Shown: piece after piece, positions 1 to 8,710 of the stretch
How positions within the stretch are numbered: the stretch's first letter is position 1
How the letters are laid out: every line of letters starts with the position of its first letter
Assembly (NCBI GenBank): GCA_902471875.1
Contig: CABRLN010000013.1
Coordinates: 1-52,984, forward strand
DNA length: 52,984 nucleotides
Source of the DNA: an uncultured Clostridium sp.
GTDB taxonomy: Bacteria > Bacillota > Clostridia > Oscillospirales > Acutalibacteraceae
Reading direction: 5' to 3'
The notes under the pieces: generated by a model
What the model saw: the letters and a program-made list of their open reading frames with translations, nothing else
The model's database searches: none
What the model was told of the DNA's origin: nothing
Program-made: the position numbers and the translations under genes

Positions 1-43
1 ACCCATAAACTTTTGAAAAAGTTTAATCAAAACTTTTATGGGT
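1..43. terminator. Imperfect hairpin at the window edge
   Basis: The arms ACCCATAAA and TTTATGGGT, continued imperfectly by CTTTTGA and TCAAAA, form a hairpin. It probably belongs to whatever lies upstream of the window. There is no clear T-run, so its role as a terminator is uncertain. Confidence 0.35.
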
Positions 44-130
44 GTTGCAATAGGGAATCATAATTTACAATTACCTATATATAGATTATTGCTGTACTTT
101 TTTGTAAACTATTTATATAATTACAAAAAT

Positions 131-175
131 ATGCCACTTGTTTGTGAAAAATGTACAATAAGCAAGTGGCATTTT
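131..175. terminator. Rho-independent terminator upstream of the first pullulanase
   Basis: A perfect 10-bp stem (ATGCCACTTG / CAAGTGGCAT) is followed by TTTT and preceded by an A-rich run, so it could work on either strand. It separates the pullulanase promoter from upstream DNA. Confidence 0.65.
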
Positions 176-210
176 CTATGTTTATAAAGTTGATACTTTT
201 TTTAAAATAA

Positions 211-239
211 TTGTAAAAAATTTATAAATATGATAAAAT
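211..239 (+). promoter_or_regulatory. Sigma-A-type promoter for the pullulanase genes
   Basis: TTGTAA (211-216) and TAAAAT (234-239) are separated by 17 nt, with predicted transcription start near 246. This is about 48 nt upstream of the first pullulanase. GGAGG near 281 provides the ribosome binding site. Confidence 0.55.
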
Positions 240-293
240 TAATAAAAGATTAATAGCTAATGTGTAGAGTGCCTGTAGATTTGGAGGCAACTT

Positions 294-2573
294 ATGTTAA
301 AAAAATTTATTACGGGAGCATTGACTGCTATGTTAACTTTTTCTACAGTATTTTGTCCAATAAACGCCTTTGCAGATGAAAATTTCGGTGCTAAAGCAAA
401 GGAGTTGGATAAGCTGGCATATAGTGGTAACGACTTGGGGGCAGTATATACACCGCAAGGTACTACCTTTAAGGTATGGTCACCAACTGCAAGTGAAGTA
501 AAACTGAACCTCTATAATACGGGTAGCGATAGTGAAGACGGTGCAGAAAAATTAGCATCGTCAGCTATGAATTATGACGAAACAAATGGTGTTTGGAGTA
601 TTACGGTTAATGGTGACATAAAAAATACCTACTATACTTATTCAATTACCAACAATGGTGTTACAAATGAGGCGGTGGATATTTATGCAAAAGCCGCAGG
701 TGTTAACGGTAACAGAGGTATGGTAGTTGATTTGTCGGGCACTAATCCCAAAGGTTGGGAAAGTGACAAACGTGTTTTACCGAACAATCAAACCGAAGCT
801 ATTGTTTGGGAAGTACATGTGAGGGATTTTTCAAATCAGCCTGAAAGTGGTATTAGCGACAAGCATAGGGGCAAATATCTTGCCTTTACCGAAGAAGGTA
901 CAGTACTTGAAGAATCAGATTCAACCCCAACGGGTATTGAATATCTTAAAAAATTAGGTGTTACCCATGTACAGATAAATCCATTTTACGATTTTGGTTC
1001 TATAGATGAAACAAAGTCCAATAGTAATGAATATAACTGGGGTTATGACCCCAAAAATTATAATGTGCCGGAAGGCAGCTACTCAACAAATCCATATGAC
1101 GGCAATGTTAGAATTAACGAAGTTAAGCAAATGGTTCAAGCACTGCACAGTGCGGGTATTGGTGTAATTATGGATGTTGTTTATAACCATACTTACACAG
1201 GTAAAGACAGCTTTTTTAATCTTACTGTTCCTAATTACTATTATCGAATAAACGAAGACGGTACATGGTCTAATAATTCCGGCTGCGGTAATGATACGGC
1301 TTCAGAACATGCTATGTACAGTAAATTTATGGTTGATTCAGTTTATTACTGGGCAACAGAATATCATATTGACGGCTTTAGGTTTGACCTTATGGGGCTT
1401 CATGATGTTGATACTATGAACAAAATCAGAGAAAAGCTTAATACCATTGATAAACGTATTATTATGTACGGTGAGGCTTGGGATCTTGGTTATGTTGAAG
1501 ATGTTGATCTTGCTGTACAAAAAAATATTGATATGATGGATGGTATTGCCGCATTTAATGACGGTATGCGTGATGCTGTTAAGGGTGATAATTTTGAAGC
1601 TGTAGGTAAAGGATATGTACAGGGCAAAGGCGGTACAGTAAATATTGAAAACGGTGTAAAAGCTGCTACTAATGAATGGGCTGCAACACCTCAGGACACA
1701 GTTACCTATGCATCATGTCATGATAATATGACGTTTTATGATAAGCTGGTTGCCTCAGTATTGGGTACTAAAAATTCTTTGTTGTATAGACAGCGTAATG
1801 AACAGTTAGTGAAAATGAACAAGCTTGGTGCAGCATGCATTCTAACCTCGCAGGGAATATCATTTATGCTTGCCGGTGAGGAAATGGCACGTTCAAAAGA
1901 CGGCGATCATAACAGTTATGTATCTTCGCCGCAGCTTAATCAAATTGACTGGAACAATCTTACAAAATACGGTGACTTAACAGCATATTATAAGGGACTT
2001 ATAGATTTAAGAAAAAGTTATGCACCTTTTACTGACAGTACCAAAGCTACTATAAATAATATGACAGTTTTTGAAAACACAGATAAAAAAGTATTAGGTT
2101 TTATGATGACCAATACCCTCACCAAAGATACTCAATGGGATAAGGTGGTTTGTATTTATAATGCAGATACAGAAAAGGACATTGAGGTTGAACTTGAAGG
2201 TGATAATCTGCCAAACAGTTGGGTAGTAGTTGTTGATAATTTGTCAGCAGGAGTTGAAAGTCTGAAAACTGTTGAGGGTACAAAGGTAACTGTTCCACGC
2301 ACTTCGGCAATGGTATTAGTTGATAAAGAAAGTTTTGACAAGGTTGGAATAAGATTAGATTCTTCTTTTAAAGATAAGTTAATTAAGAATACAGTTTTTG
2401 ATGAGGAAAAATCAACACAGCTTGCAACCACCGGTGAAAAAAATATTGTTAAGGTTGATAATGACAGTAAAATGTCAAAAATTGCAGGTATTATTGCTGG
2501 TGTTGCAGCAGGTGTTGCAGCTACTGCAGTAATTGCTGGTGTGGTAATTTTAAAAAAGAAAAAGAGAAAATAA
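294..2573 (+). CDS. Secreted type I pullulanase (GH13), membrane-anchored
   Basis: Starch-debranching enzyme that hydrolyses alpha-1,6 bonds. The 759-residue protein begins with a signal peptide (about 1-27, ending AFA), followed by a CBM48-like N-domain (about 50-150) and a GH13 catalytic domain. Type I features include the YNWGYDP signature and the four GH13 motifs: DVVYNH (294-299), DGFRFD with nucleophile Asp365, YGEAW with acid/base Glu394, and SCHDN with Asp477. The C-terminus has a hydrophobic helix (about 730-753) and a KKKKRK tail, so the enzyme should stay on the cell surface. An LATTGE sequence before the helix recalls a sortase motif, but it lies too far from the helix for a normal LPXTG signal. 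The gene is followed after 60 nt by a paralogue with a different C-terminus. The function is firm; the exact mode of anchoring is not. Confidence 0.93.
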   Translation: MLKKFITGALTAMLTFSTVFCPINAFADENFGAKAKELDKLAYSGNDLGAVYTPQGTTFKVWSPTASEVKLNLYNTGSDSEDGAEKLASSAMNYDETNGVWSITVNGDIKNTYYTYSITNNGVTNEAVDIYAKAAGVNGNRGMVVDLSGTNPKGWESDKRVLPNNQTEAIVWEVHVRDFSNQPESGISDKHRGKYLAFTEEGTVLEESDSTPTGIEYLKKLGVTHVQINPFYDFGSIDETKSNSNEYNWGYDPKNYNVPEGSYSTNPYDGNVRINEVKQMVQALHSAGIGVIMDVVYNHTYTGKDSFFNLTVPNYYYRINEDGTWSNNSGCGNDTASEHAMYSKFMVDSVYYWATEYHIDGFRFDLMGLHDVDTMNKIREKLNTIDKRIIMYGEAWDLGYVEDVDLAVQKNIDMMDGIAAFNDGMRDAVKGDNFEAVGKGYVQGKGGTVNIENGVKAATNEWAATPQDTVTYASCHDNMTFYDKLVASVLGTKNSLLYRQRNEQLVKMNKLGAACILTSQGISFMLAGEEMARSKDGDHNSYVSSPQLNQIDWNNLTKYGDLTAYYKGLIDLRKSYAPFTDSTKATINNMTVFENTDKKVLGFMMTNTLTKDTQWDKVVCIYNADTEKDIEVELEGDNLPNSWVVVVDNLSAGVESLKTVEGTKVTVPRTSAMVLVDKESFDKVGIRLDSSFKDKLIKNTVFDEEKSTQLATTGEKNIVKVDNDSKMSKIAGIIAGVAAGVAATAVIAGVVILKKKKRK

Positions 2574-2633
2574 TTAGGTAGTCATTCTGCTATATGCAGA
2601 GATTATATATATGATTCACAAGGAGGATTAGAA

Positions 2634-5600
2634 GTGAAACTAAATAAAATAATAGCTGCTATGCTTACATTAATGTTAGTTGGAAGTACTGCTTCAGTAG
2701 CTGCTTCGGCTGCTGCTGACCCTAACAGTGACAACCCTTACGAAGCACAAGCAGCAAGGTATGACCAAGAGTCCTATAGTGGCAATGACTTAGGTGCAAC
2801 TTACACACCTGAAGCTACAACATTTAAGCTATGGTCACCTTCGGCAACAGCAGTTAAGCTTAATCTTTACGCAACAGGCAGCAATCAAGAAGATGGTGCT
2901 GCAAAAATTGATACTTATGATATGACTAAAGGCAGCAATGCCGTATGGGAATATACTGTACCGCGTGACTTGAAAAATGTTTATTACACATACAGTGTTA
3001 CAAATGATGGAAAAACAGTAGAAACCTGTGACCCATATGCAAAAGCCGTTGGTGTAAACGGTGAACGAGCAATGGTTGTTAATCTTAACAGTACTGACCC
3101 TGAGGGATGGGACAGTGACAACAAATTTACAAGAGTTGCAAACCAGACGGACGCATCTGTTTGGGAAATTCATGTAAAGGATTTTTCAATTGATAAAAGC
3201 TCAGGCGTAAGTGATGCTAACCGCGGTAAATATCTTGCATTTACTGAAAACGGCACTACACTTAACGGCGAAGGTAAAGTTTCAACAGGTGTTGATTACT
3301 TAAAAGATCTTGGTATTAACTATGTTCAAATTAACCCGTTCTATGATTATGGTTCAGTAGATGAAACAGGCTCTGATACCCAGTTTAACTGGGGTTATGA
3401 CCCTAAGAATTATAATGTTCCTGAGGGAAGCTATTCTTCTAACCCATATGACGGTAATGTAAGAATTAATGAGGCTAAACAAATGATTAAAGGTCTGCAT
3501 GATAATGGTATTGGTGTTATCATGGATGTTGTTTATAACCATACATATTCTACAGATTCAGTTTTTCAGAATACAGTTCCTAACTATTATTACAGAGTAA
3601 ATGCTGATGGCAGCTTTTCAAGCGGTTCAGGCTGTGGCAATGACACTGCTTCTGAACGTGAAATGTATAGAAAATATATGGTAGATTCAATTGTTTACTG
3701 GGCAACAGAATATCATGTTGATGGTTTCCGTTTTGATCTTATGGGTTTGCATGATGTTGAAACAATGAATCTTATTCGTGCAGAGCTTGACAAAATTGAT
3801 CCTGACATTATTATGTACGGAGAAGGCTGGACAATGTCCTCAACATTTGACAGTGGTACAGTTCCTTCAACACAGGCAAATGCAAAAAGCTTGAGTGACC
3901 GTGTTGGTTTCTTTAATGACCAAATTCGTGACGGATTAAAGGGCAGTGTATTTGATGCTACCGGCAAGGGTTACATTCAGGGTGCTGTTAAAAACGCAAA
4001 GTCTATCTACAACGGTTTACTTGCTAATACAGCAGGTGGTAACTGGGTTGCAAATCAGCCTGAACAAACAGTAACATATGCATCTTGCCATGACAATGCT
4101 ACATTGTATGACCGTCTTGTTTACTCAATGGGCGGCGACTTTGAAAAGCGTTACGATGATTATATTAAAATGAATAAGCTAAGTGCAGCCGTAACATTTG
4201 GTTCTCAAGGTACTGCATTTATGCTTGCAGGTGAAGAATTTGCAAGAACTAAGCTTGGTGATGAAAACAGTTATTCATCTTCAGTTGACATTAATAAACT
4301 TGACTGGAACAGAACTATAGAATATGGTGATTTGCTGTCTTACTATAAAGGTATGCTTGAGTTTAGAAATTACTTTGCTCCTGTAAGAACAGCTACAAAG
4401 CTTGATTCTGTAACAGGCTCTTATGATAATAAAACAGGTCTTGTGCAGCTTGTATATGCAAACCAGGATTTTGCTTGGAAAAATGTTGTTATGCTGTTTA
4501 ATGACAGCACAGAAGATAAAACAGTTGAGCTTGCTGACACACTTCCTGAAAATTGGATAGTTGTTGTAAATGGTTTAATGGCCGGTACAGCTAATTTGGG
4601 CGAAATTTCGGGCAGAGCAGTTACGGTTCCGGCAGGAGAGGCTTTGTTCTTAGTTGACAGCCAAAGCTACAAAGCTTCTGGTGTTGTAAGCAGTAAAGGT
4701 ACTGTTGAGGTTCGTCATATTGATGATTCTACAGGTGAGATAATGTCAACAGTAATGCTGTCAGGTAATGTTGGCGATTACTATTATACAACAGCAAGCG
4801 GCAGCTATGACCTTGAGTACAATCTTACAGCAACTCCTAATAATGCAGAGGGTTACTATAAAGAAGGCAACACTGTTGTTGAATATCATTATACACCTAA
4901 TAATGTAAATTTCTATGACATTAACGACGATGGTGATATTACTGTTATTGATGCTGTAATGGTTCAAAGATATATATTAGGATTACAGAATTTAACAGAA
5001 GACAAGATTGCAAAAGCTGATATTAATATGAACGGTAAGCCGGATGTTACTGATGTAGTTCTTATTTTAAGACATGTTCTTGGTTATCCTGCACCAAAGG
5101 CAATTGGTACAATTACAGTATCGTATGTTGATGAAGACGGTAATAAGCTTCAAAATGATACAGTTATGCAGATGAAAGCAGGTACACAGTATTCAGTTTC
5201 TCCAGCAGAAATTTCATTCTATGATCTTGACGAAGATCAGCTTCCTGAAAATGCGACAGGTGTTGTTTCAGTAGGTAATACGGTTGTTACTTACCATTAT
5301 GTTTTAGGTGCACTAAATACTACAATACATGTAAAAATGCCGGAAGGCTCAACAACTGTTCCTAACCTATATGTTTGGGAAGAAAATGGTGTACAAAATA
5401 CAGGCGCTTGGCCTGGTATGGCTATGACAGATACAGACGAAGACGGTTGGTATGAATGCACATTTGCAACATCAGGCAAATATAACTGGATTGTAAATGA
5501 TGGCACTAACCAGACTGCTGACCAAATAGGCTTTAGTGGTGACCAGTGGATTGTTATAAATAACGATTGGACACCAAATGTTGTTACAACAGTAGTAAAT

Positions 5601-5906
5601 GTAAAAATTCCTGATGGTGCAACTTGGACTCCATATTTATATGTATGGCAGACAGCTTTGCAAACAGGTAATAAGGATAACAATCCAACAGGAAGTTGGC
5701 CTGGTACACAAATGACCGATTTTGATAAAGACGGTTGGTACACAGTAAACTTCTATTGCCAAGGTGAAGGCGAGTTTAACTGGATTGTAAACGACAGCAA
5801 GGGAAATCAGACAGCAGACAATGAGTCTTACAAAGGTTCTCTTTGGATTGTGATGGAAAGTGCTACAACTGTAGGTTCAGTTTCAAACGAAGCTCCTGCA
5901 GCATAA
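2634..5906 (+). CDS. Secreted type I pullulanase with dockerin and two CBM26-like modules
   Basis: Starch-debranching enzyme built to dock into an extracellular complex. It starts at GTG with AAGGAGG just upstream. The 1,090 residues comprise a signal peptide (1 to about 27), CBM48-like domain, GH13 domain (nucleophile Asp368, acid/base Glu397, HD motif ending Asp487), MucBP-like module (about 689-755), type I dockerin (about 762-820), second MucBP-like module (about 824-893) and two starch-binding modules resembling CBM26 (about 895-982 and 985-1080). The dockerin shows two calcium-loop repeats, DINDDGDITVIDAV and DINMNGKPDVTDVV. The catalytic part is a close paralogue of the preceding protein, but the membrane anchor is replaced by this modular tail. 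Dockerin-bearing amylases are characteristic of the R. bromii amylosome. No cohesin or scaffoldin gene is present in the window. Confidence 0.93.
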   Translation: MKLNKIIAAMLTLMLVGSTASVAASAAADPNSDNPYEAQAARYDQESYSGNDLGATYTPEATTFKLWSPSATAVKLNLYATGSNQEDGAAKIDTYDMTKGSNAVWEYTVPRDLKNVYYTYSVTNDGKTVETCDPYAKAVGVNGERAMVVNLNSTDPEGWDSDNKFTRVANQTDASVWEIHVKDFSIDKSSGVSDANRGKYLAFTENGTTLNGEGKVSTGVDYLKDLGINYVQINPFYDYGSVDETGSDTQFNWGYDPKNYNVPEGSYSSNPYDGNVRINEAKQMIKGLHDNGIGVIMDVVYNHTYSTDSVFQNTVPNYYYRVNADGSFSSGSGCGNDTASEREMYRKYMVDSIVYWATEYHVDGFRFDLMGLHDVETMNLIRAELDKIDPDIIMYGEGWTMSSTFDSGTVPSTQANAKSLSDRVGFFNDQIRDGLKGSVFDATGKGYIQGAVKNAKSIYNGLLANTAGGNWVANQPEQTVTYASCHDNATLYDRLVYSMGGDFEKRYDDYIKMNKLSAAVTFGSQGTAFMLAGEEFARTKLGDENSYSSSVDINKLDWNRTIEYGDLLSYYKGMLEFRNYFAPVRTATKLDSVTGSYDNKTGLVQLVYANQDFAWKNVVMLFNDSTEDKTVELADTLPENWIVVVNGLMAGTANLGEISGRAVTVPAGEALFLVDSQSYKASGVVSSKGTVEVRHIDDSTGEIMSTVMLSGNVGDYYYTTASGSYDLEYNLTATPNNAEGYYKEGNTVVEYHYTPNNVNFYDINDDGDITVIDAVMVQRYILGLQNLTEDKIAKADINMNGKPDVTDVVLILRHVLGYPAPKAIGTITVSYVDEDGNKLQNDTVMQMKAGTQYSVSPAEISFYDLDEDQLPENATGVVSVGNTVVTYHYVLGALNTTIHVKMPEGSTTVPNLYVWEENGVQNTGAWPGMAMTDTDEDGWYECTFATSGKYNWIVNDGTNQTADQIGFSGDQWIVINNDWTPNVVTTVVNVKIPDGATWTPYLYVWQTALQTGNKDNNPTGSWPGTQMTDFDKDGWYTVNFYCQGEGEFNWIVNDSKGNQTADNESYKGSLWIVMESATTVGSVSNEAPAA

Positions 5907-5948
5907 GCTTTTTTCATAAAAGTCCTAATACTTAAAGTTGACAAAGGT

Positions 5949-5982
5949 AATTCCCCCACAGATGTTTTTCTGTGGGGGAATT
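5949..5982. terminator. Strong hairpin terminator after the pullulanase pair
   Basis: A perfect 14-bp stem (AATTCCCCCACAGA and its complement) closes a 6-nt loop 43 nt after the second pullulanase. The T-tract is short (CGTTTAG), so efficiency is uncertain. Confidence 0.7.
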
Positions 5983-6238
5983 CGTTTAGTATAAAAATAT
6001 TTACTATTAAAATAATTTTATAAACATGTTTAAGAATAAAAAATATTCATTCTTTTCTTCAGACTATCTTTTGGTTGGTAATGTTCAGAACCATTTTCAT
6101 GTATGTTTTAATTAGTTAAGTATGTTGTGTTTTCATATTTGGAAAATAAGAAACGTTGTATAATTATTAAAAATATGGGAGGTAAAGAAAATAATATTTC
6201 TATGTTTAAGCAACTTTAATTGTTTTAATTTATTGGTA

Positions 6239-6263
6239 TTTGTAAATATTAAATATTTACAAA
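6239..6263. promoter_or_regulatory. 25-nt perfect palindrome upstream of an orphan promoter
   Basis: TTTGTAAATATT and its exact complement surround a single central A. The palindrome ends 17 nt before the -35 box at 6281, a position typical for an operator or activator site. It is composed almost only of A and T, so some chance contribution is possible. Confidence 0.45.
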
Positions 6264-6280
6264 ATATTTAATTATTTTAT

Positions 6281-6309
6281 TTGCAATTTTATTTATTATA
6301 TTGTATAAT
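6281..6309 (+). promoter_or_regulatory. Strong promoter with no adjacent gene
   Basis: TTGCAA (6281-6286) and a perfect TATAAT (6304-6309) are separated by 17 nt. Transcription would begin near 6316, inside the palindrome at 6312-6336. The next gene begins 536 nt downstream, so the promoter makes either a non-coding RNA or a long leader. Confidence 0.6.
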
Positions 6310-6311
6310 AA

Positions 6312-6336
6312 TATCAGTGAAGCGGTTTCACTGATA
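6312..6336. promoter_or_regulatory. Operator-like palindrome over the predicted start site
   Basis: TATCAGTGAA and TTCACTGATA are exact complements around a 5-nt centre GCGGT. The core GTGAAGCGGTTTCAC resembles LacI/GalR-family operators in composition, but its spacing differs by one from a standard cre site. Its position over +1 fits a repressor site. Confidence 0.5.
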
Positions 6337-6752
6337 CGTAATGCCTATTTGTTTTAAATTTTATTAACAGTTTGAAAACAAAGTTTTATATTTGGATAAT
6401 TAAATTAATAAAATTATGTATATTTAGGTAGTTTTATAAGTAGCATTAATAGTTTAATGATAAATAATAGAAAATTCATATTTTGCAATTTGAAGTAAAA
6501 TTAGGAATTCTCTTTTTTAAGTGTAAACTAAATGTAATATGAAATTGCTTTACGATTACGGATTTTAATGGTGTTAATTGTTGTACGGATAGTGTATGTT
6601 TAGAGGTTTACATTTTCAATATTAAATATTGCTGAATTTTATACATACTAATCCATTTTCTGTTTTTTATAAAAACTTTTCCTAGCTTTTTCAGTTGAAA
6701 GTTTTAATTTGGTAATAGGAATATATTGTTCGTATTATTACCTGCTTTCTTT

Positions 6753-6781
6753 TTGACATTCTTTAATTTATACAAGATAAG
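6753..6781 (+). promoter_or_regulatory. Probable promoter of the amidase gene
   Basis: A perfect TTGACA (6753-6758) is followed after 17 nt by GATAAG (6776-6781), a 4-of-6 match to the -10 consensus. The start site would be about 65 nt before the amidase start codon. Confidence 0.4.
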
Positions 6782-6851
6782 TACGATTTTTAAAGTCTTA
6801 TTGGCTGATTAAAGGGGATAACCTAGTAATTATGATAGGAGAGAATTTTTA

Positions 6852-7604
6852 ATGAAACAGAGATTAAAAAAATTTACATCGTGCTTGCTGGCAACAATTG
6901 TTATATTAGGAATGTCTGTAATTATGCCTGTATCAGCGGGTGCCATTTCATCAAAACTTGAAAATGCAGTACAATGGGCAATAAGAATAGCTAATGATAA
7001 TACTCATGGATATAGTCAATCAAATAGATGGGGACCTGATTACGATTGCTCTTCTTTCGTTATTTCGGCATTAAAGTCTGCCGGAATAAGCGTTGGTTCA
7101 GCTTCTTATACAGGTAATATGAAGTCAGAGCTTACCAAAAATGGATTTACTTGGATTTCATGGAGTCAAATTGGCAGTTCTTCAAAACTCCAAAGGGGTG
7201 ATATATTATTTAAAACTGGTCATACCGAATTATACATAGGAAACAATCAAATTGTTGGTGCTCACTCTGATAGAGGATATCCACAGACAGGTGATCAAAC
7301 AGGAACAGAAATATCAGTAACTAGCTATTATTCAGGTTGGGACGGTGTTCTTAGATATAATGGTGGTAATACTTCTGGTACTACTTGTAATTGTTCTACA
7401 TCATATAAAGGTAATTATAAAGTAACTACAAATAGTTCACCACTTACAATGCGTAGTGGTCATGGAACCAGCTATTCTGTTGTTACTTCTATTCCAAAGG
7501 GTTCTACAGTATCTGTATCCAAAGCGAATGGTTCATGGGCTCATGTTACATGGAATGGATATAGCGGATATTGTTCAATGCAATACCTAACAAAAATTTC
7601 TTAA
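6852..7604 (+). CDS. Secreted NlpC/P60-type peptidoglycan hydrolase with SH3 domain
   Basis: Predicted cell-wall hydrolase that cleaves peptide bonds in peptidoglycan. The signal peptide covers about 1-31. The catalytic domain (about 35-170) resembles the phage-type amidase family Amidase_5. The motif RWGPDYDCSS places nucleophile Cys66, with His124 (TGHTELYIG) or His138 as candidate catalytic histidines. A bacterial SH3 domain (about 190-250) should bind the cell wall. Start is supported by GGAGAG 12 nt upstream. The 250-residue product stops just where an in-frame, decayed Ig-like domain continues downstream, so the present protein looks like a truncated form of a longer ancestor. Enzyme class is well supported; the exact bond cleaved is not. 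Confidence 0.85.
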   Translation: MKQRLKKFTSCLLATIVILGMSVIMPVSAGAISSKLENAVQWAIRIANDNTHGYSQSNRWGPDYDCSSFVISALKSAGISVGSASYTGNMKSELTKNGFTWISWSQIGSSSKLQRGDILFKTGHTELYIGNNQIVGAHSDRGYPQTGDQTGTEISVTSYYSGWDGVLRYNGGNTSGTTCNCSTSYKGNYKVTTNSSPLTMRSGHGTSYSVVTSIPKGSTVSVSKANGSWAHVTWNGYSGYCSMQYLTKIS

Positions 7605-7850
7605 AATGTGTCACCTGCTAAAGTAGCTTTAAATAAAACTTCTTTATCACTAAATGTTGCTTGAAGCAGCACTTTAAAAGCTACAATTATCCTTAGTAAT
7701 GTTACAACGTCATTAATATGGAAGACAAGTAACTGCAAAGTTGCAATTGTAAGTGGTGACGACAACATTAAAGCTAAGGCAAAGGAACGGCTACTATTAC
7801 TGTTAGAACCTCAAATGGTAAACAAAGTATTGTAAAGTAACCGTAAAATG
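7605..7850 (+). pseudogene. Decayed Big_2 Ig-like domain, former C-terminus of the amidase
   Basis: Directly after the amidase stop, and in the same frame, translation gives NVSPAKVALNKTSLSLNVA, a typical Big_2 start. A stop codon follows, then SSTLKAT and KTSNCKVAIVSGDD. The domain continues after a frameshift as KGTATITVRTSNGKQSIVK, and after a second shift as TVK. The order and spacing match one full Big_2 domain. The amidase stop plus one internal stop and two frameshifts indicate that the ancestral protein carried this extra adhesion-type domain. Confidence 0.8.
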
Positions 7851-7863
7851 TAATATAGAACAT

Positions 7864-8100
7864 ATTATATAATTTAAGATAGCGTGTTTGATATGTTATA
7901 TAATTAGGGAAATGTTTGATACATTATATAATTTAAGATAGCGTGTTTGATATGTTATATAATTAGGGACGAGATTTAATACATTATATAATTTAAGATA
8001 GCGTGTTTGATATGTTATATAATTAGGGAAATGTTTAATACATTATATAATTTAAGATAGCGTGTTTGATATGTTATATAATTAGGGACGAGATTTAGTA
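7864..8100. repeat. Nested tandem repeat, four units of 59/60 nt
   Basis: Four nearly identical units begin at 7864, 7923, 7983 and 8042, with spacings of 59, 60 and 59 nt. Units alternate between two versions, ending GGGAAATGTTTRATA and GGGACGAGATTTARTA, giving a higher-order period of 119 nt. Each unit consists of two related halves (about 31 and 28 nt), each containing the palindrome TTATATAA and most ending in a TTTRAT motif. No reading frame runs through it. Confidence 0.9.
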
Positions 8101-8271
8101 CATCTACAAAAAATGGTTATCTCCTTTAGTCAGTCAATAAAAATTCTTAAATATAAATATTTTAACATAATGATAAATAAAGACTAACAAAAATAGAATA
8201 AATATTAATGTATATTCTATAATTAAAAAGTTTTTCAACTGAAAAGAAAATTTACAAATAACAAAAAATTG

Positions 8272-8303
8272 CGGCTGTAGTAATGTTACCACAGCCGTTT
8301 TTT
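8272..8303. terminator. Rho-independent terminator
   Basis: CGGCTGT and ACAGCCG form a 7-bp stem extended inside by GTAA/TTAC, followed by six T. A run of A precedes it, so it may act both ways. It closes the accessory region containing the tandem repeat. Confidence 0.8.
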
Positions 8304-8710
8304 ATAGTAGAACTTCATATTTTTAATTATTGCTTATGCTTGTAAATGATATTATATGGTAGCTTATAACGCAAACAATATTTTAACACAAATCATGTTG
8401 ACTAATTTTGTATTTAGGTGTATTATTTGTGAAGTGAATTTATTTTTTCATTACGGTATTAGAAAATTTAGTTTTTCTGAATGTACTAATAATATTATGT
8501 ACTTATGGAAAGATTTGCTTAATATTTTTTGAGTTTTTATATTATCATTAAAGGTTCTTTCAAAAGATATATAAATTATGTTTTTAATTATATTTAAGTT
8601 TTTGAATTTAACCTTACTAGCGGAATTTTAAAATGATTATTATACGGGATACAGGGTTTTATACTTTTGTGTCCCTTTGTTATTACTCGTTTTATGAAGG
8701 AGGAGTATTT
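8304..8710. other. AT-rich gap upstream of the lipoprotein gene
   Basis: No gene is visible. The stretch contains a probable promoter at 8515-8543 and, close to the lipoprotein start, an out-of-place upstream reading frame without a ribosome binding site. Confidence 0.5.
8515..8543 (+). promoter_or_regulatory. Probable promoter of the lipoprotein gene
   Basis: TTGCTT (8515-8520) and TATATT (8538-8543) lie 17 nt apart, about 170 nt upstream of the lipoprotein start. Confidence 0.35.

Larger units (their letters stand above)
5983..6851. other. AT-rich 0.9-kb gap without a recognisable gene
   Basis: No open reading frame with a convincing ribosome binding site is visible on either strand. The stretch holds a promoter flanked by two 25-nt palindromes (6239-6336), a weak hairpin near 6712-6739 (GGTAATA / TATTACC) and a second promoter (6753-6781) serving the amidase. 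Confidence 0.6.

Noticed and set aside
2119..2431. Antisense open frames within the pullulanase genes
   Set aside because: They lie opposite well-supported coding sequence and have no ribosome binding site or recognisable domains.
6600..6851. c-di-AMP (ydaO-type) riboswitch upstream of the cell-wall hydrolase
   Set aside because: The gene type would fit, but the GC-rich conserved core of that riboswitch is not present.
8633..8710. Upstream ATG start for the lipoprotein
   Set aside because: There is no ribosome binding site and it would bury the lipoprotein signal behind 26 residues; GTG 8711 has AAGGAGG and a proper lipobox.
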